DNA of 35,461 bases, taken from assembly GCA_002353635.1 (NCBI GenBank), contig DEKA01000039.1, positions 597 through 36,057 on the forward strand, read 5' to 3'. The stretch is from Lachnospiraceae bacterium UBA2734. GTDB lineage: Bacteria > Bacillota > Clostridia > Lachnospirales > Lachnospiraceae. Positions 17,205 through 24,350 of the stretch are shown piece by piece. The first letter of the stretch is position 1, and each line of letters begins with the position of its first letter. Below the pieces are notes generated by a model. The model saw only the letters and a program-made list of their open reading frames with translations. It had not been told where the DNA came from and did not search any database. Both the position numbers and the translations under genes were made by a program.

Positions 17205-17243
17205 AGGTCTTCCGCCGTAAAAAACGGCATAAAAAAAAGACCT
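17205..17243 (-). repeat. Two-level hairpin in the rpmG leader
   Basis: Outer arms AGGTCTT and AAGACCT enclose a smaller stem GCCGT/ACGGC with a T-rich loop. An eight-base T-run lies inside the outer stem, so the element may fold alternatively. It lies between the rpmG promoter and the gene. Confidence 0.4.
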
Positions 17244-17260
17244 GTCACAATCTCCTTAAT

Positions 17261-17289
17261 AAGGTAGCACGCGCCCATCCGCGTGTCAA
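17261..17289 (-). promoter_or_regulatory. Candidate promoter of rpmG-secE-nusG
   Basis: Minus strand: consensus -35 TTGACA (17289-17284), 17-base spacer, -10 TACCTT (17266-17261). The -10 is poor, but the -35 and spacing are ideal. Distance to rpmG is about 135 bases. Confidence 0.65.
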
Positions 17290-17349
17290 GGAGAGATTCT
17301 CATCCACGGCACGCGCCCATGTTGGTATGCCCGTAAGCTTTCGAAAAAC

Positions 17350-17373
17350 AAGCCGGATTCCTGCTCCAGGCTT
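17350..17373. terminator. Terminator after the lipoprotein gene
   Basis: AAGCC/GGCTT with an inner GGA/TCC stem. On the minus strand GTTTTTC follows, about 25 bases past the stop of the gene at 17398. On the plus strand TTTTTTG follows, so it can work both ways. Confidence 0.7.
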
Positions 17374-17397
17374 TTTTGTCTCCATACACCCGGGCAT

Positions 17398-18612
17398 CTA
17401 TGTCTCCGTATAATCGTAAAAATCCTTCGCCAGCTCCCCGATCACAGCCGCGCCGCCGGCATTATAGGTATAAACGGACAGCACGAACGGCTTCTCTGCG
17501 AAAACAATCCCGGCGCAGTTCTCCCAGCCGTCTCTCCTGCCATATTTCTGCGCGATCTCACAGTCTGTGATCGTACTGCGGAAATACTCCCCGGGCTGCG
17601 CCTGCTTCATATATCCCAGTGCCTCGCTGTACTGGCTCTGATGTGTATAGACGTATTCCGCGCAGTCCATCATCATCCTGGCACAGAAGTAGTTGTGGTG
17701 ATAATAGCTCTCATCGATCTCAGAGGACGATAACGTGTAATACCGGCACATATCCTTCTTCAGGACATCGTAGCTGCCGTAATCATCCGTCATTGCCTCA
17801 GACAGCTCGTTGTTGGAATAGACGAGGCTCTGGTAATGACAATTGGACAATGTACTGTTCGTGCCGGCGACAATGTCATCTCCGCTGATCTTCCCGGCGG
17901 CCTGCATATCGTAATACAGAAGGTTCAGCGGCAGCTTATACGTGCTGGCGCCGTCGAACATCTTCAGCTCGTTGTAATAACAGGTCTCACCTGTTGCAAG
18001 ATTCTTATACGCGCAGGCGAAGTTGCCGGTGTTCAGACTGTGCGAGGAGATGAAGCCGGTCAGCATTTCCGTCAGCTGCGCACTGGCCGCTGTCGGCTCT
18101 GCCGTGTCCACAGAAGATGTATCGCCCTCATTCGCTGCAGAAGTCTCTTCTGTGTCTTCCTTCGTATCTCTGTCTGTTCCTGCTCCGGTTTTCTCCGCTG
18201 TGCTGCCGCCGGAAGAGCTGTCCCCGGCGGAGGGATCTTCTGTATCGCTTCCGGAGGCAGCGTTCCCGCTCTTCCCGTGCGCATCTCCCTCCGGGATCGG
18301 CTCCCAGAGACTCCCGTCCGATGTCTTTGTCAATCCTGCATCTTCTCCGCCTGACATATCCGTTGATCCCGTATCTTCTCCGTCTGACGCAGAATTCTCC
18401 CCCTCTCTGATCGCTGTATTCCCGGATGCTTCTTTCTGCTGCGTATCGGCATCCCCGCTTCCGTCAGTTCCCTTAAAAACAGAAAAGACGGAATCATCCG
18501 AATCAGAGATCAGTCCGGACCCCGGAATGTGAAATGAGCATCCCGTCGCCGCGATCGCCAGCGCAGCGGCGCAGAGCGCATATATGCGGTTGTATCTGCT
18601 CTTTTTCTTCAT
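17398..18612 (-). CDS. Lipoprotein with class A beta-lactamase-like serine hydrolase domain
   Basis: Predicted surface lipoprotein of 404 residues. The signal ends IAATGC, with Cys25 as the lipid site. Residues 30-175 are a disordered linker dominated by Ser, Gly, Asp, Glu and Thr. The catalytic-like domain follows: STYK at 223-226 (SxxK nucleophile), SNN at 266-268 in the SxN position, and KYGRRDGWENCAGIVF from Lys356 in place of the KTG motif. These match the beta-lactamase-type (PF13354) hydrolases, whose members include PBP-like enzymes and uncharacterised cell-wall proteins. The usual class A Glu166 was not located, so active resistance is doubtful. ATG 18612 gives a proper signal peptide, but the ribosome binding site is weak. 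It is transcribed alone, divergently from niaR. Confidence 0.82.
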   Translation of the reverse strand: MKKKSRYNRIYALCAAALAIAATGCSFHIPGSGLISDSDDSVFSVFKGTDGSGDADTQQKEASGNTAIREGENSASDGEDTGSTDMSGGEDAGLTKTSDGSLWEPIPEGDAHGKSGNAASGSDTEDPSAGDSSSGGSTAEKTGAGTDRDTKEDTEETSAANEGDTSSVDTAEPTAASAQLTEMLTGFISSHSLNTGNFACAYKNLATGETCYYNELKMFDGASTYKLPLNLLYYDMQAAGKISGDDIVAGTNSTLSNCHYQSLVYSNNELSEAMTDDYGSYDVLKKDMCRYYTLSSSEIDESYYHHNYFCARMMMDCAEYVYTHQSQYSEALGYMKQAQPGEYFRSTITDCEIAQKYGRRDGWENCAGIVFAEKPFVLSVYTYNAGGAAVIGELAKDFYDYTET

Positions 18613-18723
18613 ATGGAAAATAATATCATCCGGCCATCTCTGTGTATACAGTCAGTTGTGCTGCGGCCGGCTGTATTTTCAGATAAAAGTTCTCAAGAGA
18701 AGCACTGAAAGAGGAAACGCATG

Positions 18724-18733
18724 TGTCTTGACA
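18724..18733 (+). promoter_or_regulatory. Possible NiaR operator core upstream of niaR
   Basis: TGTCTTGACA is an inverted TGTC/GACA pair around TT. It resembles, as I recall it, the core of the operator described for the niacin repressor in Firmicutes. A good -10 element, TATACT, stands at 18765-18770. The TTGACA within the motif is too far from it to be its -35. Further inverted arms ATGAC/GTCAT are at 18740-18757. This would allow autorepression. Confidence 0.4.
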
Positions 18734-18808
18734 GGAAATATGACCGCAATCCGTCATCCGGGTATATACTGATAAGAAGATTATGAGCAAAGAGCAAGGA
18801 CGGACAAA

Positions 18809-19321
18809 ATGAACGCAGAAGAAAGAAGAAGCAATGTTCTGAAGGCAATCAGCGCTGCGCAGGGACCCATCTCCGCCGCAAAGCTGGCCGTTAAATTTGG
18901 TGTCAGCAGGCAGATCATTGTGGGCGACGTGGCCCTCCTGCGCGCAGCAGGCGAGGACATCACCGCTACGCCAAGAGGCTATATCTACGAGGTCTCGCAT
19001 CCGGGACTTACCTATACCATTGCCTGCCGGCACGGCATGCCGCAGATGGAGGAGGAACTCAATATCTGTGTCGACAACGGGTGTCTTGTGGAAAATGTCA
19101 TTGTCGAGCACCCCATCTACGGTCAGCTCGAGGGACAGCTGAGCATCTCCAACAGGCACGACGTACAGGAGTTCATGGCGAAGGTTAAGACGAGCAAGGC
19201 TGCTCCTCTCTCGACGCTGACAGACGGCGTCCACCTGCATACGCTTCGCTGTCCGGATGAAGCATCCTTTAAGAGGGTGACGGAGAGCCTGCGGGAGGCC
19301 GGCATCCTGTTCTGGCGATGA
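18809..19321 (+). CDS. niaR: Niacin-responsive transcriptional repressor, HTH plus 3H domain
   Basis: Repressor of NAD synthesis and niacin uptake genes, 170 residues. Residues 1-60 form a winged helix-turn-helix (RRSNVLKAISAAQGPISAAK, then LAVKFGVSRQIIVGDVALLR). The rest is the 3H ligand-binding domain with its conserved histidines: ACRHGMPQMEEEL, VEHPIYGQLEGQL and DGVHLHTLRCPDE. Length is typical for the family. AAGGA lies about 11 bases before ATG 18809. It is a single-gene unit on the plus strand, convergent with the lacZ fusion. No NAD genes are adjacent, though the cysteine desulfurase at 26239 belongs to a family that is sometimes part of the NiaR regulon. Confidence 0.93.
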   Translation: MNAEERRSNVLKAISAAQGPISAAKLAVKFGVSRQIIVGDVALLRAAGEDITATPRGYIYEVSHPGLTYTIACRHGMPQMEEELNICVDNGCLVENVIVEHPIYGQLEGQLSISNRHDVQEFMAKVKTSKAAPLSTLTDGVHLHTLRCPDEASFKRVTESLREAGILFWR

Positions 19322-19459
19322 GAAGCCGCACGTTCATGTGCCAATCAATGCCTGTCGTCCAGTCAGCGCCCAGTCCCGGGCTCCCAATGGGCCCCGTTCT
19401 TTCCGATGGGCACTGAACAGGGATCATATACAGAGATCGTATACAAAGATGCCCCCGGA
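19322..19459. other. Convergent intergenic region
   Basis: A short GC-rich interrupted inverted repeat at 19377-19396 (CGGG/CCCG with inner CCC/GGG), followed by TTCTTT, may be a weak niaR terminator. A 13-base imperfect direct repeat (GATCATATACAGA then GATCGTATACAAA) occupies 19422-19447. I see no convincing terminator for the lacZ side. Confidence 0.4.
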
Positions 19460-22400
19460 CTATATGGCAGTCACGCGGAAGGCAAAATGCATGGGCTTGC
19501 TGCTGTCAATGATGTATTCCTGCAGCGGCTTTGCTCCCCAGCTGTCATCTCCGCCGACGCCCATCTGGGCAAGGCTTATGCGCACAGTCGTCGCGTTTGA
19601 CTTTGGCAGATCGCATCTGTGTTCTGCATTCTCCAGCTCTTCCGGTGTATAGGGGAGTGCGGAGAACAGCATGGAAGGCGATCTCTTCTCCGCTTTCAGA
19701 TGCCCGGCATCCCCTGCCAGCTTCTCTGCCGCATCCGCAGTGCCGCCCTCACTCTCCTGTGCGATGAAGAGAAGCCCATGGCCTTTTCTGTCCGTCACAC
19801 TCACCCATCGCGTCCCCGTGTGCGTCCCGCACTCCTGTGGCCGCAGATAATCCGTCAGCTGGCTTGTCACATCCGAGGTCCAGATTCCCAGTTTTGCACC
19901 TGCGTCGCGGTCCGCATAACACTCTTCCGGCCCCATTCCGTACCATCTGATCCTGTCATAAGAGGAATCCATCGTAAAACGCATGCCAAAGGAAGGCATC
20001 GGCGGGAGGTCTTCTCCCGGACCCGGCACATAATCCATACTGTACTGCGCGCTTCCGTCGGCGCACAGCGTGCAGGTGACAAAGCACTCTGCGCCCTTGC
20101 CTATCCTGTATGCGGTGAGCATGCTGACGCCGTCCGGCTTCTCTGTCACGCGGGGCGTACCCTCCATGCGGAGGTAACGCGATGCCTGTGCCCATATACC
20201 GCATTGCATCGGCATATTCCAGCCAAGATCATTGTCTGTCGGCGCACGCCAGAAATCCGGCGACGGCGCCTTTTTGATCATCTCGCGCCCTGCAAGACTG
20301 CAAGAGACAAGGCTTCCCTGCAAAAGAGAGAAAAGAGCACTCCTGGAGCAGTCTTCATCCGCCGTGCGAATCCCTATATTGAAGGTTCCCCTGATCATCT
20401 CATAAGAAGGAACTATGCCTTCAACGGGTTCTGCTGCCGTCTTCTCCCTCTCATCAGAAGAACAGCCGGCTGCCCCGCCGTAAGAATCCCCCTGCACAGG
20501 CGCCGCCTGCGGGGTGGATTCCGCTTCAGTATTCCCACAAAGACTTCTGAAAATACCCTGCCCGAACGCAATCTCGTACCCGGTAGGCGCATACGGTGCG
20601 TCCTCTCTGAGCCGGAAAGAAATGATGACCGTATACTCAGTCCGTCCCTGCAGCGCGTAAATTGTCTCCTCTTCAGATTGAAATGCGCTTTGACCGTTCT
20701 CAAAGGTATTCTCACTCGCGCAAAGGAGGTCGGCAAAAGGCATCGGATAGATCTTCGATGTCCCTGGTTCCACATCTGTCTCTACTGTCTTTACAGCTTC
20801 CGTACGCCCATTCTTCTGGAAAAGAGCTGTACACAGGTAAGCGTTTGTGTTCGTAAAAAGGTTCCGGTTGTCAACTGTGAAATGCTCTCTGTCCATGCGG
20901 ACCCGGATATTCTGGTAACAATATCTGATCTCCTGCACGGCAGGGCGCGGCCGCCGGTTGGCGGATAAAATGCCGTTGCCGGAAAAGGTGCCGTCGTTTG
21001 GCCGGTCGCCGAAATCTCCGCCATATGCGAAGAACTCCCGTCCCCACTCGTCCCTTGTCCGGATCGCCTGGTCATTGAAGTCCCAGATAAAGCCACCCTG
21101 AAAGCGCTCATCCTGTGCCGTCAATGCAGCGTACGTATACAGGTCCCCGTCCGAGTTGCCCATGGAGTGCGCATACTCACAGAGAATAAAAGGCTTTCCC
21201 GCCTCTGCCTGCAGGAACTTCAGCTCTTCGTCCGTGCTTTGAAGAATACCCGCATCTTCAGCATTTGCAGTCTCACCTTCATTTGCTGAACCGTTCTGCG
21301 TTTTTTCCTCTGCATCTGCGGACTTTTCCCCGTCCTGCAGAAGCCTCTCCTTTTTAAGAAACTCCTCTGCCTTTGCCGCGGGCCAGTACATGCGGCTCGT
21401 GACATCACTCGCGGCCGCATAGGTCGGATCCTGCGATGTTCCCTCGTAGTGCACAGGTCTGTCCGGATCGAGTCTTCGAAAGAGCCTCGACATCTCATAG
21501 ACAACACTTCCCCCGTGCGACTCATTGCCGACAGACCACATGATGACAGACGGATGATTTCTGTCTCTTGCACACAGACCCTGCACGCGGGATTGGAGCG
21601 CCGGAAGCCACTGGCGGTGTTCACCCGGAAGGATGGCGTCCGCACCTTTTTCCTCACCGCCGGCCGCCCATGTGCCGTGCGTCTCCATGTTCACCTCATC
21701 GAGCACATAGATGCCATAGCGGTCACACAGACTGTACCACAGTGCGCTGTCCGGATAATGACTTGTCCGCACAGCATTGATATTGTTCCTCTTCATAAAG
21801 AAGAGATCACTCTGCATCTGCTCGGGCGACATGCCGGCTCTGCCGTGATCACAGGTGAACTCATGGCGGTTTACGCCATGCAGCACAAGACGCTTCCCAT
21901 TCAGAAGAAGCCGCCCATCCTTGACAGCAATCTGCCGGAAGCCGACAGCTGTCCTGGCGGCTTCCATCTCACGGCGGCCGTTATTGTCAATCACAATGCG
22001 GAGCTCATAGAGAAACGGATCCTCTGCACTCCAAAGATGCGGCGCCGTCACATGTTCCTTAATGGACAGGTCATTTCCGCCCTCACCGATCTGTGCGCTG
22101 CCCGCAAGGATGCATTTCTCCCCCATCATCAGAGCATAATGCACCTCTCCGTAAGCCTTCTGGCCTTCAATCTCCACCTCCGGCTCCCTCGCGGAGAAAT
22201 GCATCTGCAGGTCAAGCTCCCAGTCCTGCATCCTCTCATCAGGGAGCGTGCGTACAGTGAGATCTTCCAGATGCACATCAGGCACTGCATAGAGAAAGAC
22301 ATCTCTGAAAATCCCACTGAATCTCCAAAAATCCTGATCTTCCAGCCAACTCCCGCTCGTCCATTTGAAAACACGGACCGCCAGTCTGTTCTGACCGTAA

Positions 22401-23458
22401 TAGTCAATATAATCAGTCAAGTCGAAGTCTGTCGGGGAAAAGCTGTTCTCGCTATACCCGATGTACTGCCCGTTGAGCCAGATAGCGAAGCCGCTCTCCA
22501 CGCCCTGAAAAGAGATACGGATCCGCATATTCCTCCATGCGGAGGGGATTCTGAAAAAGCGGAGATAACTGCCCGTCGGATTAAAGCGGACGGGCGCTCT
22601 GCCCTCACTGACGTCCTCACGGCCGTCCCACGGGTACTGATAATTGCAGTACTGCGGCCGGTCATACCCCTCAAGCTGGATGTGGGAGGGGACGTCAATT
22701 TCCTGCCAGGAGCTGCAGTCATAAGAATTCTTTTCAAATCCTTCCGGTGCGTCCGCAGGATTGTCGGCACGGGAAAACCGGAACAGCCCGTTCAGACTCA
22801 TGAAGAAGGAGGAGTGCGGGTGCAGAGGATCTGTATCTCTCTGCATCTCTTCCTGACCGGTGTAAAAGGTGAGCGCGCTGTGGGGCGGCAGAGCGTTCTC
22901 TTCGAACTGCTTCGGATCCTGAATAATCTGCGGACGGAACGTCTTCCCGCTCCTGATCCTTTCGATCCCGCGCACAATATCCTGCGTATCCATCACCCGG
23001 GAGGGCTGGAATCGTCTCACAAAAGAATCCAGAAGAGTGCTCATAGGTCCCAGGCATTCCTGCAGGAGATCTCTGCCTGTCTTCTTCCTGTAATCTGAAA
23101 GTCTCTTGCGAAAGCGTGAGAGCGAGCGGCTGCTGACGGGCTGCACGACTGCACTGGTCGTGTGAAGGGCATACTGGAAGCGCAGATCACAGACGACCGC
23201 ATTGACCATCTGCTCGTCGTTGTATCCGAAGATCTCCTCAAGGATCAGCGCTCCTACAGTGACGTTAACCGGGCTGCTGGGGCTCGTCGATGCCTCGCTG
23301 AAGAGGTCCGCAAAGATCCTCTCATTGATCGCAGGAAAAATGTGCGCTGCGAAATCCCCTGCAAACGACTCCTCCAGCATTCTTCTCTCCCTCTCCCCTA
23401 AAGAGAGAAGGCGGTCTCCAAAGCCCAGCTGTTCATAATTATTCGATGAGAACGCCAT
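19460..23458 (-). CDS. lacZ: Transposase N-terminus / beta-galactosidase fusion (GH2, LacZ type)
   Basis: One 1332-residue frame. Residues 1-155 are the N-terminal region of an IS1182-like transposase (DUF772), starting MAFSSNNYEQLGFGDRLLSL and including SPVNVTVGALILEEIFGYND and VCDLRFQYALHTTSAVVQP. From about Met156 (base 22993) the chain is a GH2 beta-galactosidase: IERIRSGKTFRPQIIQDP, the sugar-binding jelly roll with IQLEGYDRPQYCNYQYPWDG, SVGNESHGG with acid/base Glu646, ILCEYAHSMGNS with nucleophile Glu761, and the C-terminal GVGGDDSWGAKPLQEY. Both catalytic glutamates are intact. Acidic or Ser/Ala-rich inserts occur at about 709-746 and in the later beta domain. AAAGGAG eight bases before ATG 23458 is the transposase's site; no Shine-Dalgarno precedes codon 156. 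It is the last gene of the long operon, 47 bases after the SDR gene. Confidence 0.93.
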   Translation of the reverse strand: MAFSSNNYEQLGFGDRLLSLGERERRMLEESFAGDFAAHIFPAINERIFADLFSEASTSPSSPVNVTVGALILEEIFGYNDEQMVNAVVCDLRFQYALHTTSAVVQPVSSRSLSRFRKRLSDYRKKTGRDLLQECLGPMSTLLDSFVRRFQPSRVMDTQDIVRGIERIRSGKTFRPQIIQDPKQFEENALPPHSALTFYTGQEEMQRDTDPLHPHSSFFMSLNGLFRFSRADNPADAPEGFEKNSYDCSSWQEIDVPSHIQLEGYDRPQYCNYQYPWDGREDVSEGRAPVRFNPTGSYLRFFRIPSAWRNMRIRISFQGVESGFAIWLNGQYIGYSENSFSPTDFDLTDYIDYYGQNRLAVRVFKWTSGSWLEDQDFWRFSGIFRDVFLYAVPDVHLEDLTVRTLPDERMQDWELDLQMHFSAREPEVEIEGQKAYGEVHYALMMGEKCILAGSAQIGEGGNDLSIKEHVTAPHLWSAEDPFLYELRIVIDNNGRREMEAARTAVGFRQIAVKDGRLLLNGKRLVLHGVNRHEFTCDHGRAGMSPEQMQSDLFFMKRNNINAVRTSHYPDSALWYSLCDRYGIYVLDEVNMETHGTWAAGGEEKGADAILPGEHRQWLPALQSRVQGLCARDRNHPSVIMWSVGNESHGGSVVYEMSRLFRRLDPDRPVHYEGTSQDPTYAAASDVTSRMYWPAAKAEEFLKKERLLQDGEKSADAEEKTQNGSANEGETANAEDAGILQSTDEELKFLQAEAGKPFILCEYAHSMGNSDGDLYTYAALTAQDERFQGGFIWDFNDQAIRTRDEWGREFFAYGGDFGDRPNDGTFSGNGILSANRRPRPAVQEIRYCYQNIRVRMDREHFTVDNRNLFTNTNAYLCTALFQKNGRTEAVKTVETDVEPGTSKIYPMPFADLLCASENTFENGQSAFQSEEETIYALQGRTEYTVIISFRLREDAPYAPTGYEIAFGQGIFRSLCGNTEAESTPQAAPVQGDSYGGAAGCSSDEREKTAAEPVEGIVPSYEMIRGTFNIGIRTADEDCSRSALFSLLQGSLVSCSLAGREMIKKAPSPDFWRAPTDNDLGWNMPMQCGIWAQASRYLRMEGTPRVTEKPDGVSMLTAYRIGKGAECFVTCTLCADGSAQYSMDYVPGPGEDLPPMPSFGMRFTMDSSYDRIRWYGMGPEECYADRDAGAKLGIWTSDVTSQLTDYLRPQECGTHTGTRWVSVTDRKGHGLLFIAQESEGGTADAAEKLAGDAGHLKAEKRSPSMLFSALPYTPEELENAEHRCDLPKSNATTVRISLAQMGVGGDDSWGAKPLQEYIIDSSKPMHFAFRVTAI
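22994..23458 (-). mobile_element. IS1182-family transposase remnant (5' part) fused to lacZ
   Basis: This segment encodes only the DUF772 N-terminal domain of a transposase. Full-length relatives continue with an R-MD-S/T segment leading into the catalytic core. Here the frame reads PSRVMD and passes straight into beta-galactosidase sequence, so the catalytic domain is gone. I could not recognise a terminal inverted repeat in the 47 bases upstream or at the junction. The element cannot be mobile. Confidence 0.85.
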
Positions 23459-23480
23459 ATTCAGTACTCCTTTGCCTTCT

Positions 23481-23495
23481 GCAGCCTGAGGCTGC
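23481..23495. repeat. Small hairpin between the SDR and the lacZ fusion
   Basis: GCAGCC and GGCTGC form a perfect 6-bp stem around three bases. No T-run follows on the minus strand. It lies just before the ribosome binding site of the fusion gene. Confidence 0.4.
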
Positions 23496-23505
23496 CCCCC
23501 TGCGC

Positions 23506-24327
23506 TCAGATCCATCCCCCATCTACGGTGATGATCTGTCCCGTGAGATACGCCGGTGCCTTCGCCAGATGCACCGCGCAGCGGGCAATCTCCTCCGGCT
23601 GTGCAAAGCGTCCCGCCGGAATCTCCTGTGCCAGTGTCTCCTTCTCCTCTGCGCTCAGGTTGTCGTTCATAACAGTATCCACACAGCCGCAGGCGATCGC
23701 ATTCACAGGAATGCCGGACGGCGCCAGCTCTTTGCCCAATGCCTTTGTGAGCGCATTGACACCGCCCTTAGAGGCTGAGTAGGCCGCTTCCATGGAGGCG
23801 CCGACATTTCCCCAGACAGAGGATATGTTGATGATGCGGCCGGGAACGCTGTCCCCGCTGCTGCGGTTTGGAAATGACGACGATGTGTCATCTTTATACT
23901 TTTTATCCAGAAACAGCGGAACAGCGCATTTTGCCGTGTAAAAGCAGCTGCTCAGATTCGTCCCGATGACTCTGTTCCACGCTTCCGGCGTCATGTCCTG
24001 AAGAAGGCCGACATAAGAAATTCCGGCATTGTTGACCAGAAGAGCCAATCTGCTGTCACCATCAGGATACGTGCCAAAGGCGTCCTTAAGTTCACCGAAC
24101 AGCGTCTGCACGGCAGAAGGATCCGCCGCGTCGCACACTCTGCAGCGGATCCGCACATGCGCGGCAGCTTCAATCTCTCCTGCCCGCTGCTCCAGCTCCG
24201 GTAGCGTGCTGCTGCATGTGAGAAGAAGGTCACTTCCCTCTTCCGCCAAAGCCCTGGCGATGGCCAGTCCGATTCCTCTGGATGCCCCCGTCACAATGGA
24301 CAGACGCCCCCGCATGCTCTCTCCCAT
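23506..24327 (-). CDS. Short-chain dehydrogenase/reductase, FabG-like
   Basis: NAD(P)-dependent oxidoreductase, 273 residues. It shows TGASRGIGLAIA (cofactor binding, residues 14-25), NNAGISYVGL, catalytic Ser in INISSVWGNVG, YSASKGGVNALTKALGKELA with the Tyr-Lys pair, and the C-terminus YLTGQIITVDGGWI. The core resembles 3-oxoacyl-ACP reductase, but no fatty acid synthesis genes adjoin. A Ser/Asp-rich stretch (KKYKDDTSSSFPNRSSGDSV) lengthens the loop before the catalytic Ser and is unusual. AGGAGA six bases before ATG 24327 supports the start. It lies 23 bases after the phosphopentomutase-like gene in the long operon. Physiological substrate unknown. Confidence 0.9.
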   Translation of the reverse strand: MGESMRGRLSIVTGASRGIGLAIARALAEEGSDLLLTCSSTLPELEQRAGEIEAAAHVRIRCRVCDAADPSAVQTLFGELKDAFGTYPDGDSRLALLVNNAGISYVGLLQDMTPEAWNRVIGTNLSSCFYTAKCAVPLFLDKKYKDDTSSSFPNRSSGDSVPGRIINISSVWGNVGASMEAAYSASKGGVNALTKALGKELAPSGIPVNAIACGCVDTVMNDNLSAEEKETLAQEIPAGRFAQPEEIARCAVHLAKAPAYLTGQIITVDGGWI

Positions 24328-24350
24328 TTCCGCTCTCCTATATTATGTCC

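Noticed and set aside
17205..17243. Hairpin near rpmG considered as a terminator of an upstream gene
   Set aside because: It lies downstream of the rpmG promoter, and the T-run is inside the structure, not after it.
21449..23098. Open frame of 549 codons on the plus strand opposite the lacZ fusion
   Set aside because: Shadow of a GC-biased coding strand; no domain and no ribosome binding site, while the minus frame has clear GH2 motifs.
22994..23458. Complete insertion sequence
   Set aside because: Only the N-terminal transposase domain is present, with no catalytic core and no recognisable terminal inverted repeats.
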